From SIG78 sp036677805 (GTDB lineage: Bacteria; Verrucomicrobiota; Lentisphaeria; Victivallales; Victivallaceae), in NCBI GenBank assembly GCA_036677805.1, contig JAVBVS010000023.1, positions 1 to 64,000 on the forward strand: a stretch of DNA of 64,000 nucleotides, read 5' to 3'. The stretch's first letter is position 1. Every line of letters begins with the position of its first letter. Made by a program: the position numbers and the translations under genes. Positions 10,301-17,148 of the stretch are shown in pieces. The notes below the pieces were generated by a model. The model had not been told where the DNA came from. It searched no databases and saw only the letters and a list, made by a program, of their open reading frames with translations.

Positions 10301-11295
10301 GCGCCTTCTCTGCTCTGTTGCCCCGGAGCGGTGATCATCCGGCTCTTCCAGTAAGGGGAGGGGATTACTGCCGTTTTCCCGGCATTCATGACGATTTCGG
10401 AGGAATAGCGTTCGGGTACGCCGGAGGGGCGGAGGGCCGGAATTTTGGCTTCCGGAGTAAGCAGGAATCCGGCGATTTCGCTGTCCGGAGCATTGCTCAG
10501 CTTGAACTGCTGTTCAGCGGGGGCGGCGCAGACGATCTCGCCCAGATAAAGCCAGTTGTCCTGCCATTTTCGCCGGGCGCGGGGAGCGGCGGTGAATTTG
10601 CCCGGTGTTACGGTGAGCGAATCGAGTTGGCTCCAGAGCGTCCGATCGTTACCGCAACGCGCCCAGAGGTAATAGTTGCCGGCCGGCAGCGCAACCGTCA
10701 TTTGGTTGTCGCGGAAAAGCTCGCGCGGCAGCAGGAATCCCTGTTCCAGAACGGTTGCCGAGACCGAGTCGACCGGCGGCGCCGCCGGCGGCAGGCATTC
10801 GACGCGCTGCAATTCGATCCGGCCCGGAAATTCATTGACCAGATCAAGCCGGAGATAGTTGACGGGCGAACCGTCATCCCAGGGCGCATTGCTCCGGGCG
10901 ATGTTGCCCTTGCCATCGAGGATCAGTTCATGCCACTGACCGTCGGCCAGCAGCGACGGGATCACCAGATAGTGGTCTCCATCCAGAACCGGGGCTTTTT
11001 TACTGGCGAAGAAGAGTTCGCCGCGGGTCGATCCGGGCAGGTCCCAGGCGCGGTAGACGATTCGGATGCGCTGGAATTTTTGGGGATCGATGTCGGGCCG
11101 GTCGAGCACCAGATGGCAATCCGCTCCGGTAAGCGTAAGCAGCAGACCGTCGGGAGACGGCGTCGCGGTCATGTTTTCGACTCCGCTCCAATGCGTATTG
11201 TGACGCGCTTCCGGGCGGAAGTCCCAGCAAGTGCCGTCGGCATGAAGGGTGAATGCCAGCGTCAGCATGATTCCTGTGATCCAACAATGTTTCAT
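7315..11295 (-). CDS. Large secreted GH42-like glycoside hydrolase with N-terminal jelly-roll module
   Basis: A 1326-residue exported protein. Residues 1-19 are a signal peptide. Residues about 24-165 form a beta-sandwich module (starting CWDFRPEARHNTHW) that resembles both halves of the secreted protein at 24055-25053. A second beta-rich region follows, with a DMTDAVRPGENVLALQYRN segment typical of the sugar-binding domain of beta-galactosidases. From about residue 620 a TIM barrel resembles GH42/GH35-type enzymes: GYPV-like entry, a strand ending GGISFEWQGWG (candidate acid/base Glu), SLIEDDIRTH near residue 937 (candidate nucleophile), then a glutamine-amidotransferase-like trimerisation region near 1060-1250. 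Substrate is unknown. It has its own terminator and lies downstream of a prepilin-like gene and an AraC regulator on the same strand, suggesting one regulated polysaccharide-use locus. Confidence 0.82.
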   Translation of the reverse strand: MKHCWITGIMLTLAFTLHADGTCWDFRPEARHNTHWSGVENMTATPSPDGLLLTLTGADCHLVLDRPDIDPQKFQRIRIVYRAWDLPGSTRGELFFASKKAPVLDGDHYLVIPSLLADGQWHELILDGKGNIARSNAPWDDGSPVNYLRLDLVNEFPGRIELQRVECLPPAAPPVDSVSATVLEQGFLLPRELFRDNQMTVALPAGNYYLWARCGNDRTLWSQLDSLTVTPGKFTAAPRARRKWQDNWLYLGEIVCAAPAEQQFKLSNAPDSEIAGFLLTPEAKIPALRPSGVPERYSSEIVMNAGKTAVIPSPYWKSRMITAPGQQSREGASTRFRRHFTVSPDHPVTRAMLQVTADDMVEAVALNGKVFPLDRASAGDWSKVSTVDMTDAVRPGENVLALQYRNAGGYGGLLYDLALVTADGGELIAGDGSEKTLFRELPEDAAWLQNDFDDSAWGKSEIHDPPPAMPWSIALPYQAYLASRKSWEVVAVKTPENVAAADELTAELTLRATPEPEPGEPVLVTVRNARGLELDKVQRPFSDWESRKNADGSITLTLRDLPLFRYGPAIKGAVEVTLPDRGPALGGKTAAAPFAAAARPVPARPGDSLPLRAELVRSTQGDGHEIQINGRAVYPVFLSTFDGRYPVDLNDRNTPYDIRECCAGNWWIGPGEYDFSEIDWQMNMMLKQTPNTYLAAWVWCQPRHWYDEKYPDRISRDSDGGVFPYYMSTVTFSDPDYRREAEAAIQAFVRHCETYYGNRIVAYNLCGGISFEWQGWGCHSQSERKVLNDYGSSARRDFAAFVRKNYPGLPEAVPTYEARTLARETIFRDPVADHAAMAYDQYYAYSIGECIAGIAKAAKAAMKVPKLLGAYYGYQYEYAGMGFCINTAGHNALTPVLASPDIDFLVSPPSYGIRGPGEPGGDMKPFGSLAAHGKLSLIEDDIRTHLTGPMGYGQGVNAEQTRMLLRRNWGMMLARKTPILMLPLCGGNDLDSDDIRTEMKQAARAGRLMIDEPRRSGVEVAMVTDENSFRTLRTYSDIRDSREKSWVVEPDGLVWQRPRKTQYLTGNLLCYQRIPLQQFGAGVDCLLVDDVPAAAKRYKLWIFAGDFAANPGLRQALAAIRAEGGTVLVVYGAGFVTDTESVDANIMSELLGIRLERIAAGPLSTVVDNFADPVTAQIRQPVFGAEYAINPRFAVVDPQATALGRYVHGDAVSFAVKREGSYTVVFLGSETLTPDLIRSVSAAAGVPIYSNANDTFFAGYGFYTLHAGSPGVKTITFPEAVDAVDLYSGEVLGRKVNQVSREMKVFDTWSIVTGDADRILEAIKKP

Positions 11296-11376
11296 CCTTG
11301 TTCTCTCCGGCAGACCGCTGCGGTCTGCGCCTGTAAACCGATTTCAGGAAGAATTACGATCCTTCCCAATTAATAT

Positions 11377-11409
11377 GTTTCCGGAATTTTTCAGACAAAT
11401 TCCGGAAAC
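11377..11409. repeat. Perfect 13-bp palindrome between prepilin-like and GH42-like genes
   Basis: GTTTCCGGAATTT (11377-11389) pairs perfectly with AAATTCCGGAAAC (11397-11409) around a 7-base loop. It lies between two minus-strand genes and no T run follows, so it may be an mRNA processing or stabilising hairpin, or an operator, rather than an intrinsic terminator. The CCGGAAAC core is shared with the repeat at 3857-3892. Confidence 0.75.
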
Positions 11410-11472
11410 GGATGCAGGATTCGGAAGGCGTTCCAGGGCGTAGACCGCTCGAACGCCTTCCGGGTTCGTGGA

Positions 11473-12129
11473 TCAGTTGGTCTTGGTGTCGTCGAACAGC
11501 AGGCGGACGCCCCACCAGTTGTTTTTGATCGAGGCGTCGATCTGACTCTTCGAAAGGGGGTGCGATTTGACGTCGCCGCCCAGATGCAGCACATTGGCCG
11601 CCGCCGGGTGATTCGGGCCGTAGTCAAGCGTTCCGGCCATATCGTGGAAGGTGATCGCCGATGGGTTGTCGCGGCCGACCCGGAGATTGCTGCCCAGATT
11701 GTTTTTGGCGCTGGTGTAGAAATAGAGATAACTGGTCCAGATGGTCCCGCTGCCGGCTTTGCCGAAACAGGCGGTATCGCTTGGACACTTGAAGGCTCGT
11801 TCCGCCTGTTGTTTCAGGATATCGACGGTGGTTGCCGCCGGTTCGCCGAAATATCCGCCGTCGAGCAGCAGATTGATCGGACGTCCATAAACCGTCAATC
11901 CGACACTGTCCTGATAATCCATGCTCCAGTCGTCGAATACGAACGGCCGGTAATCATCATTGCTGCTGGCATACATCAGTTCAGCCAAACCGACCTGCTT
12001 GAGCTTGCTCAGGCAGTTGGCGCCGCGCGCCCGTTCCCGTGCCGCCGAAAGCGCGGGCAGCAACATTGCCGCCAGAATCGCGATAATTGCAATAACCACA
12101 AGAAGTTCAATCAATGTAAACTTTTTCAT
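11473..12129 (-). CDS. Prepilin-type N-terminal cleavage/methylation domain protein
   Basis: A 218-residue pseudopilin-like protein. It starts MKKFTLIELLVVIAIIAIL, with the same helix and AAMLLPALSAARERAR continuation as the protein at 78-749, but Lys in place of Gly before the cleavage-site Phe. The C-terminal globular part ends near NHPAAANVLHLGGDV, the same variant of the H-X9-DG motif. AAGGAA sits seven bases ahead of the ATG. It lies between an AraC regulator and a large glycoside-hydrolase-like gene on the same strand. Its role is unknown; assembly into a secretion pseudopilus or surface display is inference. Confidence 0.88.
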   Translation of the reverse strand: MKKFTLIELLVVIAIIAILAAMLLPALSAARERARGANCLSKLKQVGLAELMYASSNDDYRPFVFDDWSMDYQDSVGLTVYGRPINLLLDGGYFGEPAATTVDILKQQAERAFKCPSDTACFGKAGSGTIWTSYLYFYTSAKNNLGSNLRVGRDNPSAITFHDMAGTLDYGPNHPAAANVLHLGGDVKSHPLSKSQIDASIKNNWWGVRLLFDDTKTN

Positions 12130-12169
12130 TTGCCGTTTCCTTTTTTTCGCGTTGATTTTTCCGTGGCAT

Positions 12170-12199
12170 CAGACTTTTTGATAGTCTGGTGATAGTATA
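12170..12199 (-). promoter_or_regulatory. Putative promoter and operator of the prepilin-like gene
   Basis: On the minus strand a TATACT -10 hexamer (complement of 12194-12199) lies upstream of the prepilin-like gene but has no convincing -35 at the right distance, as is common for activator-dependent promoters. Immediately downstream is an inverted repeat, CAGACT (12170-12175) with AGTCTG (12183-12188), which would fall near the transcription start. Control by the adjacent AraC-family protein is inference. Confidence 0.45.
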
Positions 12200-12334
12200 C
12201 TTGGAAAAATAGTAAAAAACCTTGATAATAAAGATCATTAATCTTTTTATTTTGCCAAAATCAATGTTTTTCGGAAAAAAACTGGTTTTATTGGCTGGAA
12301 AGTTGGATTGATCCGGCGCGGGGGCGGAACGGGA

Positions 12335-13255
12335 TTACGCTTCGACCGCCGGCAGGGTCTCGGCGATTCGGCCGCCGCGTTTGGCATACGCGCGGGGCGA
12401 GAGACCAAACAGTTTCCGGAATTGGACGGAGAAGTAGTTACTGTCGTTGAATCCGCAGGCATAAGCGGTTTCCGCCACCGGACAACCCTGGACCGCCAGC
12501 ATTTCCGCCGCGGCGTGAAGCCGTATCCGGAGAAGCTGTTCGATCGGGGGCATCTGGAGAAATTCATTGAAAATCCGGTTGGCGCCGCGGGTTGAGGTAT
12601 TGCCGTGCCGGGCAATATCCTCCAGTGTAATCCGGCGGCGGTGGTTTTCCTTCATGAATTGGAGCATCATGGTCAATTGCGTCATTTTGTAGGAGCCGGT
12701 CCGCCCCGACGCCCCATAACAGCGCGACAGATCGCTCAGAATCAGCGCCAGATAGCCGCGGGCGGTGAAAAGGTAGCCCGCGGGCCGCAGCCGCAATTCA
12801 TCGTTCAGAGACTGCATCATGGCGCAAAGATGGGTGAGTTTTTCGACATTGAGCGTCAGTTTGGCGCGGAATTCCGTCTGACGCCGGAATTGCGGCTCGA
12901 AGTCGAAGAGCGCGGCGAATCCGGGAATGTTTCGCAAATCCGCTTCCGGCAGCCATTCCTGCTCGGGATCAAGCATCAGATTGACCAGAAACAAATTGCT
13001 GCATTCGTCATAGCCGTGGACGATTCCGGGGGAAATGGTGAATACGTCGCCGGCGAAAATCCGGTAGTCGCCGCAACTGCTCCGGTGCAATCCGCTGCCG
13101 CCGAGCACAATGACCGATTCGCAGAAATTGTGATAATGGGGCGTATACTCCTCATGGCGGAAAAAACGTACGTTGAACGGCATCCCCTTGAGCATTTCGG
13201 CTTTGTCGTAAAACAACACTTCCGGACTGATGCGTTTTCTGGGAGCGACATTCAT
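12335..13255 (-). CDS. AraC-family transcriptional regulator
   Basis: About 306 residues. The N-terminal part is a cupin-like sensing domain (HEEYTPHYHNFCESVIVLGG, then FAGDVFTISPGIVHGY). The C-terminal 100 residues are an AraC double helix-turn-helix: ITLEDIARHGNTSTRGANRI, then RLHAAAEMLAVQGCPVAETAYACGFNDSNYFSVQFRKLFGLSPRAY is split across the second HTH and the family signature, giving the classic CGFNDSNYFSVQFRKLFG element. ATG 13255 gives a normal family length; an upstream in-frame start at 13336 would add 27 residues of unlikely composition. No strong ribosome site is seen. It probably senses a carbohydrate and controls the downstream prepilin-like and GH42-like genes. Confidence 0.88.
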   Translation of the reverse strand: MNVAPRKRISPEVLFYDKAEMLKGMPFNVRFFRHEEYTPHYHNFCESVIVLGGSGLHRSSCGDYRIFAGDVFTISPGIVHGYDECSNLFLVNLMLDPEQEWLPEADLRNIPGFAALFDFEPQFRRQTEFRAKLTLNVEKLTHLCAMMQSLNDELRLRPAGYLFTARGYLALILSDLSRCYGASGRTGSYKMTQLTMMLQFMKENHRRRITLEDIARHGNTSTRGANRIFNEFLQMPPIEQLLRIRLHAAAEMLAVQGCPVAETAYACGFNDSNYFSVQFRKLFGLSPRAYAKRGGRIAETLPAVEA

Positions 13256-13431
13256 GGCGTATGATCCGTGATTGTGTTGGCGCCGGTGATTTTTAAGATG
13301 ACGCGTTACGATATCCCGGCCGGCATGATTTTGCAAATCGGAAACCGGCGGTACCGCTGATTTTTCGATGGGGGCATTTCAGCCGTGAAAATTCCCGACC
13401 CGGAAACCCGGAAATTCAGCCGATTCAGAAT

Positions 13432-13460
13432 TTGCTTCCGGCGGATAAAGATGCTATACT
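13432..13460 (+). promoter_or_regulatory. Sigma-70-type promoter for the serpin operon
   Basis: TTGCTT (13432-13437), a 17-base spacer and TATACT (13455-13460) lie 37 bases ahead of the ATG at 13498. Confidence 0.7.
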
Positions 13461-13497
13461 ATAGCAGTCATGGGGTGTTGAAAAAGATGGAACTGTT

Positions 13498-14883
13498 ATG
13501 AAGTCGATGATGAAAACAGCCTTGCTCGGGCTGTTGCTGGCGGGGGCGTGGCGATGCCGGGGGGCGGACTCGGGATTCCAGGATTTGCGTTTCAGCGATC
13601 TGGGCTGGGGCAAATTGGATAAGGAGGCCTGGAATCCTCCGGCGGATCAGACCGTGGTGCGCATTCAGTACGAGCACCGTATGGTGTTGCCGCCGACGAA
13701 GGAGTATGTTGTTTTTTATTTTGTCGAAAAATTTTACGAAGAAGATTATTTGCTGAAAGTCAATGCCATCTACGAAGAGATTCGGAAAATTTGTCCCGGT
13801 ACTGAAATTCATCCGGAAATAATCCCGAAAAAACCGGCAAAAGATCCAACTAAAGATATTGTATGGCAGGATATTACAGCAGTGCTTCCGGTCGGGAAAA
13901 TATTATTGGCAGATCAATTGATTGATTGGTGGACATTGCGGGATGGCGGGATGAGCCAACTGTCCCTCTCCTGTTTTTATACACTGGACGATACGACTCA
14001 ATTTCAGGCATTGATAAGGGAAAAGAGTTTTGTTCAGGGGAAACAATTACTGGCGAGCCTGGTGCAACGGGTGCATGGCTCGTTAGCGGAGTCCCCGCTT
14101 CTGGATCGTTATTCGATTGATTGCGGATCGGAGTATCAGGGAAGTAAGCCATCTTATATGTGGGGGAATGAGGCGCATCCGTTTTTTACTTCCGATCCGG
14201 AAAAAATTACTGTTGTTTGCCCTATTGACCTGGCTTTCGCCGTCAAACTGCCTCAGGATGCAGTTGCTGGAGCGACCAAACGTCCGGAGCGCCTGATCCG
14301 AGAGAACTTCACCTGCGGTTTTAAGCCGGATACGGCTTGTCTGGTACTGTTGCTGACGGCGCAAGGCGACAGTATGACTTCGACGCGAAAAGCCATCGCC
14401 GAGCAGCGGGCACGGTTGGAGAAAATCATTCATCGATATGTTTCCCAGGTCGAAATTCAGGGATGGGATATGCAATCGGATGTTATCTTGAAGTATCAGG
14501 ATGCATATCAGGTTCAGTATGCCCGGGCTCTGCTGGTGTTGCTGCCTGCCGATGCCTCCCTGGTGGCGAAGATTGTGGAAGAAGCGAAAACGATCATGGG
14601 GGCGAATGCGGAAAAAAACATCAAGGTGGTTTACGGCGTACGCAATGGCGAAATGGTATGGCAGGGATGGATTGACGCGATCTGGCGGGAACTGCAGTAC
14701 CCGCCAGATAAAAAAGCCGGCCAACCGCCGCGGCGCATCCGGTATTTCTGCAGTAGCGTTCTGGATATGCCGTATCGTTTGTCCTATGGGAATGGGATGA
14801 TTCGCCTGCCGCTGGCGTTCTATGGATTCTCGCCGGAATCATTCGAAGTCACCGGCGAATTTGAAGCCATCGTTCAGGAGTAA
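13498..14883 (+). CDS. Secreted protein of unknown family, upstream of serpin
   Basis: A 461-residue protein I do not recognise. Residues 1-22 form a signal peptide (MKSMMKTALLGLLLAGAWRC). The rest is soluble, mixed alpha/beta, with two segments that look alike: VVRIQYEHRMVLPPTKEYVVFYF early on and repeated LVLLLTAQGD / LLVLLPADASL stretches later, each followed by a charged helix. No protease catalytic motif is evident. Third codon positions are less GC-rich than in flanking genes. It is followed after 13 bases by a serpin gene and shares its promoter, so the two products may act together outside the cytoplasm; this is inference. Confidence 0.7.
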   Translation: MKSMMKTALLGLLLAGAWRCRGADSGFQDLRFSDLGWGKLDKEAWNPPADQTVVRIQYEHRMVLPPTKEYVVFYFVEKFYEEDYLLKVNAIYEEIRKICPGTEIHPEIIPKKPAKDPTKDIVWQDITAVLPVGKILLADQLIDWWTLRDGGMSQLSLSCFYTLDDTTQFQALIREKSFVQGKQLLASLVQRVHGSLAESPLLDRYSIDCGSEYQGSKPSYMWGNEAHPFFTSDPEKITVVCPIDLAFAVKLPQDAVAGATKRPERLIRENFTCGFKPDTACLVLLLTAQGDSMTSTRKAIAEQRARLEKIIHRYVSQVEIQGWDMQSDVILKYQDAYQVQYARALLVLLPADASLVAKIVEEAKTIMGANAEKNIKVVYGVRNGEMVWQGWIDAIWRELQYPPDKKAGQPPRRIRYFCSSVLDMPYRLSYGNGMIRLPLAFYGFSPESFEVTGEFEAIVQE

Positions 14884-14896
14884 GAGGGGAAAAACC

Positions 14897-16075
14897 GTGG
14901 GAAAACAAAAAAAATCGGGAAAATGCATGGTTCGCATTGTGGCGGTGGTTGCCACGCTGCTCTGCTGTGGCGTGACCCGGAATGAAAACTGTTTGTCAGG
15001 TCCCGAAAAAGAGAGGATTCAGTTCGCGCGACAGTGTTTTGCCGCCGCCGGTTCCGAGCGGTTGATTTCTCCCTTTGGCCTGAATCTGAATCTGGCGGTG
15101 TTGGCTCGCGGGAGCGCCGGAAACACCCTCCGGGAACTTTGTCGGATTCTGCCGTGTGGGCAGGACGGTTCCCCTTTGGCGGGAATCCGGGAAGTCATTG
15201 GGCAAATCGGCCCATCCGATCCCACATTTTCTTATCGCAATGAATTGGTGTATGATGCTTCGGTTACCCGCTTGAAAAAAGATTTTCTGGCCGATATTCA
15301 GGCCGGACACGGTTGCGAGGTTCGGAGTGCCGATTTTTCCGACGCTGACCCCGGCTCGAGTTGGCAGGTATTTGAATTGATCAGTACCTTACGGTTTGAA
15401 GATCGATGGCAAACGCCGTTTGAACCGGACAATGTCGAGGAGCTTTTCTATCGCGCTCCCGGGCAGCCGGGCGAAAAATGCCTTATGATGGCGATGAATC
15501 AGACCATGCTTGCGGGGTATGCGGATGCCGATTGGCAGTCGGTGTGGCTGCCGTTTCAACATGGCAAAATGGAGATGCTGCTGCTGAAGCCCCGGACCGT
15601 CGTTCCGGCGCGGGAATTGGGAACCCGATTGACCACGGAAACCATCATCCGGCATGTGGAAAACCGGCAGTATGGATTTTATCGTTTGCGCATGCCGAAA
15701 TTTCAGATGCAAAATCGTCTGGATTGTCGAAGCATGGCGCAGGCTATGGGCTGTCCGCTGGATTCCGGCGCTGATTTTTCCAATCTGTATGAGCCTTTGA
15801 ATTGGAAGAATATTCTTTCGGTCCGGCCGATACGGACGGAGAGGATGGAGATTGCCCGGATGTTCCAGAACAATGAGTTTGAAATCAACGAAATCCGAGC
15901 CAGAGGGCAATCGGAAACGACCGCTCAGGGTTTCGGGTTCGGTTGCGCCGCGTTGGAGACGATGCCCGTCGAGGTGGAATCTTTTATCGCGGACCGGCCA
16001 TTTGTGTTCGTTGTGTTTCACATGCCGACGAAATCGGTTCTTTTCATCGGAAGTTATACGTTAGGAACAAAATAA
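14897..16075 (+). CDS. Divergent secreted serpin-family protein
   Basis: A 392-residue serpin. Family landmarks in order: ISPFGLNLNLAVLARGSAGN (helix B region), TLRFEDRWQTPFEPDN matching the conserved FKGKWxxPF, LRMPKFQMQ matching LPKF, GADFSNLYE matching GADLSG, and the C-terminal signature ADRPFVFVVFHMPTKSVLF followed by IGSYTLG. The reactive-centre loop (about 335-362) is atypical: the hinge reads GQSETTAQGFGFG instead of the small-residue run GTEAAAAT, and it is longer than in antitrypsin, so inhibition of proteases is doubtful. GTG 14897 is chosen because GAGGGG lies 7 bases ahead. A hydrophobic stretch at residues 12-25 implies export; the CC pair there is not a canonical lipobox. It is in an operon with the unknown secreted protein upstream. 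Confidence 0.85.
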   Translation: MGKQKKSGKCMVRIVAVVATLLCCGVTRNENCLSGPEKERIQFARQCFAAAGSERLISPFGLNLNLAVLARGSAGNTLRELCRILPCGQDGSPLAGIREVIGQIGPSDPTFSYRNELVYDASVTRLKKDFLADIQAGHGCEVRSADFSDADPGSSWQVFELISTLRFEDRWQTPFEPDNVEELFYRAPGQPGEKCLMMAMNQTMLAGYADADWQSVWLPFQHGKMEMLLLKPRTVVPARELGTRLTTETIIRHVENRQYGFYRLRMPKFQMQNRLDCRSMAQAMGCPLDSGADFSNLYEPLNWKNILSVRPIRTERMEIARMFQNNEFEINEIRARGQSETTAQGFGFGCAALETMPVEVESFIADRPFVFVVFHMPTKSVLFIGSYTLGTK

Positions 16076-16208
16076 TTTAATGAAGCCTACTACTACTCTA
16101 TGCCCAGCCATGAAGTATCAAATAATGCTACATTTTGTCCTTTGTATAGAAATACCTGATTTGCCAGTGTATTCCAATCACTACTCTACTCCCATAAGAA
16201 TGATCCCT
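16076..16208. other. AT-rich intergenic segment with repeated CTACT motifs
   Basis: This spacer between two convergent genes is clearly richer in A+T than its surroundings and holds the short repeats CTACTACTACTCTA and CACTACTCTACTCCC. No open frame, hairpin with a T run or RNA gene was seen. It could be a scar of an insertion beside the phage-like gene; this is inference. Confidence 0.4.
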
Positions 16209-17084
16209 TTATGCCGGAATTAAACTGAAGTTCAAGCGCGTGTCGGCTGTATATTGTCCATATTGAGCCGAAAGAGAATCGAATGTCAATCCTGAAATTC
16301 GACAGCAGGCGATGGCGATGGTGGAGAGGGAGAGATTATGGCCGTGGAGGAAATCGGCGGCGGCGAGCATGGCGGCATCGATGCGGTCCTTGTCCTCCAG
16401 CGGGAACCGGGCGATCAGGGTGAAATCGAAGCGGCGCGGGTGGCGGCTGCTCCATTCCGAACAGCCGTCCAGAAACAAGCCGTAGCTGCCGGCGTCGCCC
16501 GGCGCGAAACGTCCCCGGCATAAGGTTTGATCGACGGTCGCCGCGAGCGGTCCGGCCAGGACGGCGGCAACCTGCCGGGTGAGTTCGACGGCATCGGGCA
16601 GGGGGCGTATGGTCAGCCCCTGCGGCAGCGTTCCCGGAGTCAGCCGCGCGCAATAGGTCCGGCCGTCGCCGTCGGCTTCGATCCGGAAATTCACGTCGGC
16701 GCCGCCGGCGTTGAGGTAGGAGTGGCGCTGCCGGAGTTCGCTCAAATAGGCGCGCGGGAATTCATAGCCCGGACTGCCTTGCCGGTCGGCGGGGTAAAGC
16801 CTGAGCGCCGCACCGCCGGTGAAGAGCGAAGTATCCAACCTTGCGGCGGTGAAATCGCCGCCGCCGTCGAGGAGCGTCATGACCGGAGCGGCGCCGCCGA
16901 GCGCGGCGGCGACGTTCAGGCGCAGGGCGCGCACCCGTTTGCCCTGCAACGGCTTCATGGCGTCGCCGCGCACCTCCTGAAACTCCGGCGCGAAGCTCAG
17001 CGAAATTTCACCTTCGCCCAGATAGCTTCCGGCGTATTCGACATAAAAATCCCCGATTTCGAGCAGTGAGGCAAATTCCGTCAT
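16209..17084 (-). CDS. Orphan phage-tail-like protein
   Basis: A 291-residue soluble protein with no signal peptide or membrane segment. I do not recognise a firm family. The last 130 residues (SRHPRRFDFTLIARF, then ISGLTFDSLSAQYGQYTADT and LNFSLIPA) look like small phage tail-terminator or minor-capsid proteins, which end with a beta hairpin of this kind. The first half (EIGDFYVEYAGSYLGEGEISLSF, split by a short turn, and LNVAAALGG) is compatible with a tail-tube-like beta fold. It could therefore be a fusion of two tail genes. There are no other phage genes within 10 kb on either side. The start has GGGAG about nine bases ahead. Function remains unknown and the phage assignment is tentative. 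Confidence 0.6.
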   Translation of the reverse strand: MTEFASLLEIGDFYVEYAGSYLGEGEISLSFAPEFQEVRGDAMKPLQGKRVRALRLNVAAALGGAAPVMTLLDGGGDFTAARLDTSLFTGGAALRLYPADRQGSPGYEFPRAYLSELRQRHSYLNAGGADVNFRIEADGDGRTYCARLTPGTLPQGLTIRPLPDAVELTRQVAAVLAGPLAATVDQTLCRGRFAPGDAGSYGLFLDGCSEWSSRHPRRFDFTLIARFPLEDKDRIDAAMLAAADFLHGHNLSLSTIAIACCRISGLTFDSLSAQYGQYTADTRLNFSLIPA

Positions 17085-17148
17085 GACATCAGACTCCCGG
17101 TTGAAAAGTGATCCTGGCCAACCCGGAGTTTGTCAACGCCGTCACGGA

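Noticed and set aside
16076..16208. CRISPR-like short repeats
   Set aside because: The CTACT-type repeats are only a few bases long, irregular and without unique spacers.
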